64,000 bases of DNA from assembly GCA_032622095.1 (NCBI GenBank), contig CP136061.1:93865345-93929344 (forward strand), given 5' to 3'. Both the position numbers and the translations under genes were made by a program. Positions within the stretch are counted from its first letter, which is position 1, and each line of letters begins with the position of its first letter. The DNA comes from Siphonodentalium dalli (Eukaryota; Mollusca; Scaphopoda; Gadilida; Siphonodentaliidae). The notes under the pieces were generated by a model. That model worked only from the letters and a program-made list of their open reading frames with translations, made no database searches and was not told the DNA's origin. This document shows positions 59,501 to 64,000 of this stretch, piece by piece.

Positions 59501-62001
59501 CCCAATGTTTTCATGCAATTTTGTGAATTTGGATGTAGAAATAAATTACAAAAATCTGTGCCATTGTTTCTCATACAGGTATATGTGAATCTTCCATAGG
59601 GAGATTGCTCTGGCTTACAAGCTTAATGTCATGGTAAATAATGTTAGGCCAATGTATTCTCTTATATATGCGAGGCTCCCTATTGGAAACTTACATTTAT
59701 AATAGAATGCATTGGCAGGTCTTCGCAAAATTTCACGAAGCTTCAGTCATGGAAGGGTTAATATATCAAATTTATGCAAAGCATTCTCACTTAACCTCTC
59801 ATTTCGACCACCATAACTAGAGGTGTGACTGTCCCAATGGGACTAAGGATACCCCCCATGTTTTAAAAATAAGATGTTTCACATGTCAGTAAACATTTAG
59901 TTAAAATAATAAAATAACAGTTCCCATTGCAGATGCACAACCCTAACCCTAAATGGTCCTAAATATCAGTGCCAAGCTTAAAAAACATTGACCAAAAAAT
60001 GTAGGAATAAAAGCTCGGACAAAATTATGCATGTTGCAAAAACATTTCTAAGTCGAAAAAGGGGGATAACTCCATAAAAAAATGTTGGACAGACATCATA
60101 ATCGCAGGTGCACAGGTTCCCATGGTACTAAATATATGTGCCAAGTTAAAAAAAAATTGACCTAAAAATGTAGGAATAAAAGCTTGGACAAAATTATACA
60201 TGTTGCGAAAATTTTCTAAGTCGAAAAAGGGGGGATAACTCCACCAAAAAAAGTCCTACAGACGTCATAATCGCAGGTGCACAGGCTCCTATGGTGGTTG
60301 ATATCTGTGCCAAGTTTCACGGAAATTGATAAAAAAACGACTGAGAAAATCTCCGGACAAATTTGTGTCCACGGACGGACGACTGACGAACGGACGGACA
60401 AGCTGATTCCAGTATACCTCCCCTAACTTCATTGCGGGGGGTATAATTATTTAAACAAGAAATAACATCAGAGATGCGGGGTCGAGTTACAGTAGCTATG
60501 CCAACCATGGGCCAAGATTGAAAATGCATTAATTGTTACTTACTATCATACACAACACTGTTGAGGAAGTGTGACATACCAAACATTCCCGCAAAAACCA
60601 ACCTTGCCAAAGCTATTGTATTATCGTGATAAATATTTACAAAATTTAAACAATTAAGGGCCGTAACTTAACCCAAAGTAGGCGGACCTAGTCTGTTTTT
60701 GAACTCGATCAAAACACTGTTGAGCAAAATCAGATATTTGTTCCAAGTTATCGTGATAAAAATTTACCAAAATGAACTAATTAATGGCTGTAACTCCACC
60801 CAAAGTAGGCGGACCTGGCCTGTTTTCAAACTTCATCAAGACATTGTTGAGCAAGTCTCATATATCAAATTATCAACAATTTTTTAATTTTTTTTTCAAG
60901 TTATTGCGCTATCACCCTCTTTAGATGCCCGCCACTGCCAGTCCAGTGAACGGACCTCGCCAAACTATAACTTGACCAAAAAAACAACATTTTTGATTCT
61001 TTATCTACTTTTATTACCACATACTTATATGGGTTTAACCCTTTCATGAAGGGAGCTGCGCTGGTGCAGCATTTAAGACCCTGTGCCAATACATATGAAA
61101 CCTCGCATATATAAGAGAATGCACAAGCTTACAAGAACAAGGTATATATTGTTAGGCCAATGTAGTATTCTCTTATATATGTGAGTATCCTCGCATATAT
61201 AAGAGAATAAACTGGCTTACAAGGTCATTTAAATATTGTTCAGCCAATGTATTATCTAATAATTGTGAGACTCTCTACGGGAGACTCGTATATATAAGAG
61301 AATGCATTAGCACAGGGTTTTCACAAAATTTCAGGAAGCTAGTCATGGAAGGGTTAATTCGCAGGCTGATTTACTATTAACCCTTTGAGTGCCATGGGCC
61401 GATCTCATCGGCCCTAATTTACGGTGTGTAAAATCGGCCCTATGCTTAAGCATGCTATAGCAAATTTAAAAACAAACTGGTTAACACCTTAGGCGCATGT
61501 TATAACTCAAAACTATCACCAAGTATTCATAGTAATAATTTTGATGCCCATAAAAAACATAAGATTTAAGAAATAAGAAAAAATTATTAAAATTGTAAAA
61601 AATAATAACAAAAGATGAAAAATTGTGAGGCCAATGCATTCTCTTATATATGCGAGGCGACCTATGGTCGACTCGCATATATAAGAGAATGCATTGGCAC
61701 AGGGTATATGGGTTGATACAAAAATCGGACTTGGCACTGAAAGGGTTAATACTAGATTCACAGTTATTTGCATGGACTGAGAGTTTCATCCAGCAGATAG
61801 AGGGGGTCCCATTCCCCCGACACCTAGCGGAAACCCTGATAGGGTATTGTCAGCCTTACCTCTGGGCATGATGCCACCCTCCGAACCAATTAATAGCAGT
61901 CCGACACATTCTCTTATTGATGCATTCTGCTGCTTTGATGGAGGCGCCAGCGATCTGTCGAGCATAATCATAAACACCTCGGTGTACAGGACAGTCGTAA
62001 C
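44553..62001 (-). CDS. HDAC8: Histone deacetylase 8, eight 3' exons (5' end outside window)
   Basis: HDAC8 is a zinc-dependent class I lysine deacylase; known substrates in other animals include cohesin SMC3. Eight exons join in frame: 61860-62001, 59221-59333, 55121-55198, 53897-54005, 50050-50222, 46193-46287, 45208-45313 and 44553-44578. The joined CDS is 842 nt and gives about 279 residues, roughly human residues 99-377. Seen in the translation: GYDCP, GGWHHAQ (the His pair), [19 protein letters not shown] (Asp/His zinc ligands), [20 protein letters not shown] (third ligand Asp), [14 protein letters not shown] (catalytic Tyr), and a short tail ending in HISK then TGA. GDPM is typical of HDAC8; HDAC1-3 have GDRL-like residues here. 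The protein stops soon after the catalytic domain, as HDAC8 does, with no long acidic tail. All introns are GT-AG and full of repeats. No frameshift or missing ligand is seen, so it is probably functional. Confidence 0.96.
44680..44885. repeat. Core-repeat type A fragment in the last HDAC8 intron
   Basis: ggggataactcgacttaaaa, cataattgcaggtacacagg and agacagacggacaagctga. Confidence 0.6.
44925..45173. mobile_element. PB4 MITE, right half, in an HDAC8 intron
   Basis: From ttgaacttattatctgaaca through caaatgaataatacggcatt to gtaagaaagggttaa; ends about 34 nt from the 45208 donor. Confidence 0.7.
45208..45313 (-). CDS. HDAC8: HDAC8 exon ([14 protein letters not shown])
   Basis: The acceptor is ttttcag before 45313 and the donor gtacgt follows 45208. 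It reads [19 protein letters not shown] then [16 protein letters not shown], equivalent to the human YGPDYVLEITPSCR to ILNYIK segment. It enters at phase 0 and leaves one base of an Asp codon. A PB4 half element ends in TTAA about 34 nt into the downstream intron. Confidence 0.93.
45314..45960. other. HDAC8 intron, no recognised feature
   Basis: Mixed-composition intron sequence with no repeat family recognised. Confidence 0.4.
45987..46118. promoter_or_regulatory. Cluster of six palindromic ACC(G/A)(C/T)GGT octamers in an HDAC8 intron
   Basis: Octamers at 45987, 46009, 46028, 46050, 46080 and 46111: ACCGCGGT three times, ACCACGGT twice, ACCGTGGT once. Spacing is 19-31 bp. The patch is much more GC-rich than its surroundings. 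It may be a transcription-factor site cluster or the remains of an unusual element; the sequence alone does not decide. Confidence 0.45.
46193..46287 (-). CDS. HDAC8: HDAC8 exon with catalytic Tyr ([12 protein letters not shown])
   Basis: The acceptor is tctaatttag before 46287 and the donor gtaagt follows 46193. It reads [19 protein letters not shown] then [12 protein letters not shown]; the Tyr matches the catalytic Tyr306 of human HDAC8. The first roughly 38 nt of the exon and its acceptor form unit one of the 80-bp minisatellite that fills the upstream intron, so many near-copies of this splice site lie next to the true one. Confidence 0.95.
46250..48035. repeat. 80-bp minisatellite seeded by the HDAC8 exon start and its 3' splice site
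   Basis: About 16 units. The first overlaps exon 46193-46287 itself (tccaacatcgggctgtgttg, then gtgtgatggtatccac and the acceptor as cctaaatta). Later units keep tccaacatcggtctgtgttg, gtgtgatgataaccac and ctaaaattagagagattcag, plus ttagatgtacatgtaacatg. Period is exactly 80 in the central part. Confidence 0.92.
46353..46861. mobile_element. hAT-like MITE of about 509 bp inside the second minisatellite unit
   Basis: Inverted ends of about 45 bp, starting agtctctttgaaaagcc and ending ggcttttcaaagagact. An 8-bp near-duplication, gtgttggt (46345-46352) and gtgttggc (46862-46869), marks the target, which is minisatellite sequence. No coding capacity. Confidence 0.75.
48185..48355. mobile_element. 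PB3 MITE, palindromic deletion form
   Basis: TTAACCCTTTCAGTGCCAAG mirrors tttggcactgaaagggttaa. The arms hold gataatttttcaaatttatt and a central tggaaagagctctaagagct palindrome. Confidence 0.8.
48366..48601. mobile_element. PB2 MITE in an HDAC8 intron
   Basis: ttaacctttacatgactgga at the left; gctcccatcatgaaaaagtt then aa at the right. Holds two decayed gccaatgcattctc palindromes and caccagcgcagctccc. Confidence 0.7.
48705..48966. mobile_element. PB2 MITE, reverse orientation
   Basis: ttaatcttttcatgacggga at the left; gctccagtcatggaatggtt then aa at the right. Opposite orientation to the copy at 48366, so the pair could fold together. Confidence 0.7.
49089..50037. mobile_element. hAT-like element of 949 bp next to an HDAC8 splice donor
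   Basis: Ends CAGTGTTCGCGCTG and CAGCGCGAACACTG. Exact 8-bp target duplication AAGGTAAC at 49081-49088 and 50038-50045. Sub-terminal zones are rich in ttggctaa and its mirror. No transposase recognised. Contains a poly-C run at about 49733-49748. Confidence 0.9.
50050..50222 (-). CDS. HDAC8: HDAC8 exon with [11 protein letters not shown] motif
   Basis: The acceptor is tcaactccag before 50222 and the donor gtgagt is at 50049-50044. It reads [20 protein letters not shown], then [20 protein letters not shown], then [17 protein letters not shown]. It contains the third zinc-ligand Asp and the HDAC8-type Met of GDPM. A hAT-like element begins only 12 nt into the downstream intron, and its target duplication overlaps intron positions 5-12. 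Confidence 0.96.
50262..51013. repeat. Scrambled PB2/PB3 mosaic
   Basis: Shuffled blocks: ttccatgactggagcttccg, cctgtgccaatgcattctct, gagctctaagagctctttcc and aatattatattattataata, in both orientations and repeated two to four times. Ends aactccagtcatgaaatggt then taa. Confidence 0.6.
51243..51503. mobile_element. PB4 MITE, full copy
   Basis: TTAA at both ends. Left ttaactccttctatactaaa and tactcattgacgagtaattc; core hairpin atgttcagataataagttca mirrored by gaacttattatctaaacatt; right half with gtctgcttatttttcctg and gagaatccatttaatat. Confidence 0.8.
51870..52225. repeat. (ATC)n / (CATCATCGTCGTT)n microsatellite
   Basis: Compound trinucleotide tract of about 330 bp with regular gtcgtt interruptions. 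It creates long Asp-rich or Met/Ile-rich frames that are not genes. Confidence 0.92.
52262..52414. mobile_element. PB4 right half
   Basis: ctgttgtctgctcatatgtc, aatgaataatagaccattcc and ttcagtaaagaaagggttaa. Confidence 0.7.
52485..52609. mobile_element. TAF fold-back, right arm plus left tip
   Basis: acagtaatgcctctcgggga joins the left tip to the loop; the right arm runs to attaaatagggcataactgt. Confidence 0.7.
52632..52995. mobile_element. GH-family MITE, diverged
   Basis: catttgcagaatgaggtccc, then the left hairpin, the internal aaactaaactaaaaaagaaa segment, and a truncated right hairpin. Confidence 0.6.
53258..53756. mobile_element. pogo/Tigger-like MITE in an HDAC8 intron
   Basis: Left end TACAGTAAAACTTTTATAAA-CCGAACAC; the right end mirrors as CAGTGAAACCTCTCCAAACC-GGAC. 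These are typical of the pogo branch of Tc1/mariner elements. The interior has ttcggattacagagttaatc. No transposase. Confidence 0.65.
53897..54005 (-). CDS. HDAC8: HDAC8 exon (GTGSVSDIG ... VNIPLWDG)
   Basis: The acceptor is acattttag before 54005 and the donor gtgaga follows 53897. It reads [20 protein letters not shown] then [15 protein letters not shown], aligning with the human segment GTGDVSDVG to DEKYYQICE. It ends with AG of a Ser codon completed by the next exon. MKGK replaces the human GKGR, an ordinary divergence. Confidence 0.93.
54064..54520. mobile_element. TCF fold-back element
   Basis: aaaggtattcaatccgatta at the left; gaatcagattgagtacctta at the right. The left arm carries gattcgagtcgaggaaccca. 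Confidence 0.7.
54626..55027. mobile_element. GH-family MITE, full, with loss in the left hairpin
   Basis: Ends agtgtgtctgtcatttgcag and catatgacagacacacta; internal ttaggcgatatagaaacttc. It ends about 95 bp before the 55121 exon side. Confidence 0.7.
55121..55198 (-). CDS. HDAC8: HDAC8 exon with GFFPG motif
   Basis: The acceptor is gctttcag before 55198 and the donor gttagt follows 55121. It reads [20 protein letters not shown] then AGFFPG. The two Phe of GFFPG line the substrate tunnel in known HDAC structures. This is a 78-nt exon entered and left inside Gly codons. Confidence 0.94.
55400..55626. mobile_element. PB3 MITE carrying a cassette palindrome
   Basis: TTAACCCTTTTAGTGCCAGG at the left; cctggcactcaaatggttaa at the right. 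Contains one gccaatgcattctc palindrome ending ggcacagggtatatgggttg. Confidence 0.8.
55768..56034. mobile_element. GH-family MITE, reduced
   Basis: tagtgtgtctgtcatttgtc at the left; gcaaatgacagacacactat at the right; a shortened left hairpin and almost no right hairpin. Confidence 0.65.
56085..56276. mobile_element. PB6 MITE, right part
   Basis: attcattttcattataatta, gcatatattctgttgagtat and gtttacagcccccctttaa. Confidence 0.6.
56330..56576. mobile_element. GH-family MITE, compact double-hairpin copy
   Basis: A whole-element palindrome around attctgctgaggtgtaagca, ends ccttgaaatagggtgtctgt and its mirror. Very like the 18376 copy, so both may be recent. Confidence 0.8.
56665..57053. mobile_element. 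Inverted-repeat element with ggccaaacaaa ends
   Basis: aggccaaacaaacaaaaata then cctgtgtttagggtt is mirrored by aaccctaaacacaggtatta then ttttgtttggcct. Contains ccctacctaccct near both ends. Confidence 0.65.
57054..57355. other. HDAC8 intron, no recognised feature
   Basis: Unremarkable AT-rich intron sequence. Confidence 0.35.
57356..57716. mobile_element. TCF fold-back element, best complete copy
   Basis: aaaggtactcaatccgatca then gacgctcc is mirrored by ggagcgtctgatcggattga then gtaccttt. The arm continues with attactatttctttggcttc. An extra inner palindrome acttaacgtaagatggataa / ttatccatcttacattaagt is present. Confidence 0.75.
58012..59190. repeat. 67-bp array built from the outer end of a PB4 MITE, ending in a PB4 body
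   Basis: About 15 units, each ttaaccctttctatactaaa, gcatcattgatgagtagtta, taccataggaaatgttcaga, taataag. The last unit continues into a real PB4 core hairpin (59000-59055) and right half up to about 59190, which is truncated 30 nt before the 59221 donor. Confidence 0.88.
59221..59333 (-). CDS. HDAC8: HDAC8 exon with zinc-ligand DLDLHHGDG motif
   Basis: The acceptor is ccttcag before 59333 and the donor gtgagt follows 59221. It reads [19 protein letters not shown] and then [18 protein letters not shown]. It carries the Asp and His that bind zinc and the SGFCY active-site wall. Phase fits both neighbours (AG|G Arg codon in, G|GT Gly codon out). The intron just downstream of the donor begins about 30 nt before a truncated PB4 element and its 67-bp array. 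Confidence 0.95.
59570..59761. mobile_element. PB2 fragment
   Basis: gttaggccaatgtattctct, a decayed palindrome, and agcttcagtcatggaagggt then taa. Confidence 0.6.
59815..60446. mobile_element. Core-repeat element, type A, two units
   Basis: Starts aactagaggtgtgactgtcc; two core units; GGAC-rich tract; terminal hairpin acctcccctaacttcattgc then ggggggtata. Confidence 0.7.
60550..60900. repeat. Core-like tandem units of about 150 bp
   Basis: Units share cccaaagtaggcggacct, caagttatcgtgataaa and ttgttgagcaa. Confidence 0.6.
61035..61357. mobile_element. PB2 MITE, reverse orientation
   Basis: TTAACCCTTTCATGAAGGGA at the left; agctagtcatggaagggtta then a at the right; three decayed cassette arms inside. 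Confidence 0.7.
61377..61750. mobile_element. PB3 MITE carrying a cassette palindrome
   Basis: TTAACCCTTTGAGTGCCATG at the left; cttggcactgaaagggttaa at the right. Contains cgatctcatcggccc and one intact gccaatgcattctc palindrome. Confidence 0.85.
61860..62001 (-). CDS. HDAC8: HDAC8 exon with YDCP and WHHA motifs
   Basis: The acceptor is ttcttccag before 62001 and the donor gtaagg follows 61860. The exon begins with the last two bases of a Gly codon and reads [18 protein letters not shown] through [11 protein letters not shown], ending with AG of a split Arg codon. It corresponds to the human segment around Asp101 and the catalytic His pair. The intron immediately upstream in the gene (62010-62230) is a 24-bp minisatellite reaching to about 10 nt from the acceptor. 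No further upstream exon was recognised up to 64000. Confidence 0.95.
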
Positions 62002-62009
62002 CTGGAAGA

Positions 62010-62232
62010 ACATGAGTGTATCTATAATAATATTCATGAATGGATCTATTATAATATTCATGAGTGTATTTATTATAATAGTCATGAGTGTATCTATTAC
62101 AATATTCATGAGTGTATCTATTATAATATTCATGAGTGTATCTATTATAACATACATGAGTGTATCTATTACAATATTCATGAGTGTATCTATTATAATA
62201 TTCATGAGTGTATCTATTATAATATTCATGTC
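62010..62232. repeat. 24-bp minisatellite at an HDAC8 splice acceptor
   Basis: About nine units of gagtgtatctattataatat then tcat, starting about 10 nt from the acceptor of exon 61860-62001. Confidence 0.88.
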
Positions 62233-62866
62233 TGCAAGCCTGGAAATAGAGTGTCTGACATTTGCAGAATGAGGTCCCAAGAGGGTGATTTTAGCGATGC
62301 TATCCCATGGGCTAGCATCACCAAATTCACCCTCTGGGGACCTCATTCTGCTTGGGCCTCATCTGCTGGGAAGTATCTCTAGTCTCAAATTAACATTGTT
62401 TTCAGTTGTTTTCAGAATATTGGAAATGATTGGAATAAATTGGATAACTATAGACGTTTTCAAAGAAACTAAAAAAACTTGTTACTTTGCTAATAAAGAT
62501 ACTTTCCAGAGAAGAGTCCTAAGCGATCCCCAGAGGGTGAATTTAGTGATGCTAGATAGTAGTGGGGTAACATCACCAAATTCACCCACCGAGAACCTCA
62601 TTCTACTTATGCCTCAACTGCTACAGGCGACCTAGGATCAGATTGAAGTTCCCCAGACCCCAGTTGAAGTTGGTGATGTTCACCCATTGGTCACCTTGAT
62701 TATGCATTTTTTCTTCTTTTTTAGTATGAGGCTATAGATACTTCCCAAAATATGAGGCCTAAGCAGAATGAGGTTCCCAGAGGGTCAATTTGGTAGCAGG
62801 GTAGAATCACTAAATTCACCCTATGGGAACCTCATTCTGCAAGTATCAGACAGACTATATCGAGAC
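62231..62866. mobile_element. GH-family MITE, long rearranged copy
   Basis: Left hairpin 62262-62353; internal ttaacattgttttcagttgt; an extra hairpin near 62526-62610; right hairpin 62764-62839; end gcaagtatcagacagactat. Confidence 0.65.
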
Positions 62867-63034
62867 TTGCATGTCTGTCTCTATTGTATATGGACTCAGC
62901 CCTGTTAATTAATGGATCTCAGATTGTTGACATACTGTCAACGGCAAATGATATTTTGATGAGGAGACAGTAGACTCATCCCTGGCTCATATGTGAAACC
63001 CTACGAAGCTATCGCTATGTGACGTGCCCTCCCA

Positions 63035-63395
63035 TAAGAGACCAGTACGGACTATCGCCATCTCTAAGTAGATGACGTCATTTGCATCATCGATCCAAAT
63101 ATAATGACGGAGAGACAACAGCAACACTGGGATTCCCACTAAAACACAATACGTTGCCTCGTTTGTTCTGCGAAAATAGTTAACATATTTAAAATGTCTG
63201 TTCACAAATAAAAATCAGGATATCAAAATAATATGTTTTGATAATGAATTTCCGTCTTTGGGTCTTTAAACGCAACACACACATCACTTCAGCCAATCAG
63301 CTTTTACTGTTCTATTTTAGTCCCGGTCAGAATTCTGACCGGAGATCCAAAATGGCGATAGTCCGTACCGGTCTATAATAATGACGTCCAAAGCA
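63035..63395. mobile_element. Inverted-repeat segment
   Basis: agaccagtacggactatcgc then catctc is mirrored at about 63350-63377 by atggcgatagtccgtaccgg then tct. Contains tcccggtcagaattctgacc, another palindrome. Confidence 0.55.
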
Positions 63396-63527
63396 GAGCG
63401 ATGACTAGGTTTATAGTCCGGGCACCAGTCAAAGGAGACAGGTGTCTCATGAGAAACAGAACATTTATTTTGGTTGGCTTATTATTATTATTATTTATGT
63501 CACATGTAACTGAACCTGTCAATTAAA

Positions 63528-63965
63528 GAAACTCAATCTGATTTGATGGTCCCCATATAATCAGATTCCAACATCAACATTTTTAGAAATGCTGCTTCGT
63601 TTATCAGAATCGATTAATTGCCCATAAATAATGCTATAAACCACTGTCAACTATAGTATAAAATTGTCCGAAACATGTTATTTATCAACATGTTGTTCGA
63701 CGAAATTTGACCTTATTATTAATCAGTCTCATGATTTTAGAGTTATCCATCTTTATCCGCAATTTGGTCCAAGACATGTCGGCTGGTCGACTTTACGGGG
63801 CCACTAATAATTATCGATGGTGAAAAATAATAGATCTAATATATTGATATCTAAAAACTCTGAACTTTGATAAGTGGTTTCCTTGACTCAAATAAAATAT
63901 TTTTTAACCACGAATCCAAATAAATAGTAAATGAGGGGTACTTAATTGGATTATGCATCTTCAAA
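63528..63965. mobile_element. TCF element, diverged
   Basis: aactcaatctgatttgatgg at the left; aattggattatgcatcttca at the right; shared internal tttagagttatccatcttta. Confidence 0.55.
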
Positions 63966-64000
63966 TACTTAATTAATTTGGCTTAATATATTCAAAGACT

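Noticed and set aside
62987-63205. Missing amino-terminal HDAC8 exon
   Set aside because: The translation does not contain the expected family motifs; the missing exons must lie beyond 64000.

Overview
This window looks like animal nuclear DNA from a lophotrochozoan, most likely a mollusc. It is AT-rich and very gene-poor. It has GT-AG introns with kilobases between small exons, and it is packed with short non-autonomous DNA elements and core-repeat arrays of the kind known from bivalve and gastropod genomes. There are no bacterial-style operons or compact reading frames; nearly all long open frames are accidental readings of repeats. The molluscan assignment is an inference from repeat style, not from a species marker.

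Two protein-coding genes are supported, both on the minus strand. (1) A histone deacetylase 8 orthologue (HDAC8) runs from 62001 down to 44553 in eight exons whose splice phases all agree. The amino-terminal exons lie beyond the right edge. All catalytic landmarks visible in this part of the enzyme are intact. (2) A C-type-lectin-like gene runs from at least 21437, probably 34759, down past the left edge. Its CTLD is split over four exons (21088-21437, 8184-8274, 2743-2986, 496-1069). It carries an exceptional insertion of about 235 residues between the third conserved cysteine and the final cysteine pair, and the insertion contains a furin-like RVKR site.

The rest is mostly repeats. At least six MITE-like families use TTAA targets, and four of them (PB1-PB4) begin TTAACCCTT. 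There is a TA-target fold-back family (TAF), a GAGGTCCCC double-hairpin family (GH), a GTACTCAATCCG fold-back family (TCF), hAT-like elements with 8-bp target duplications, a pogo-like element, a 2.6-kb TA-target element, several pearl/Helitron-style core-repeat arrays, a tandem unit derived from 5S rRNA, and several minisatellites. Many are nested, which gives a relative insertion order.

The most noteworthy signals are these: an 80-bp minisatellite in HDAC8 whose unit is a copy of the HDAC8 exon start plus its 3' splice site; a hAT-like insertion 12 nt from an HDAC8 splice donor; a double-palindrome cassette shared by otherwise different MITE families; a PB1 insertion inside a 5S-derived unit with its empty site present nearby; a GH element sitting exactly between 104-bp direct duplications; and six evenly spaced palindromic octamers ACC(G/A)(C/T)GGT in an HDAC8 intron. 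All calls come from reading the sequence by eye; no database search was run.
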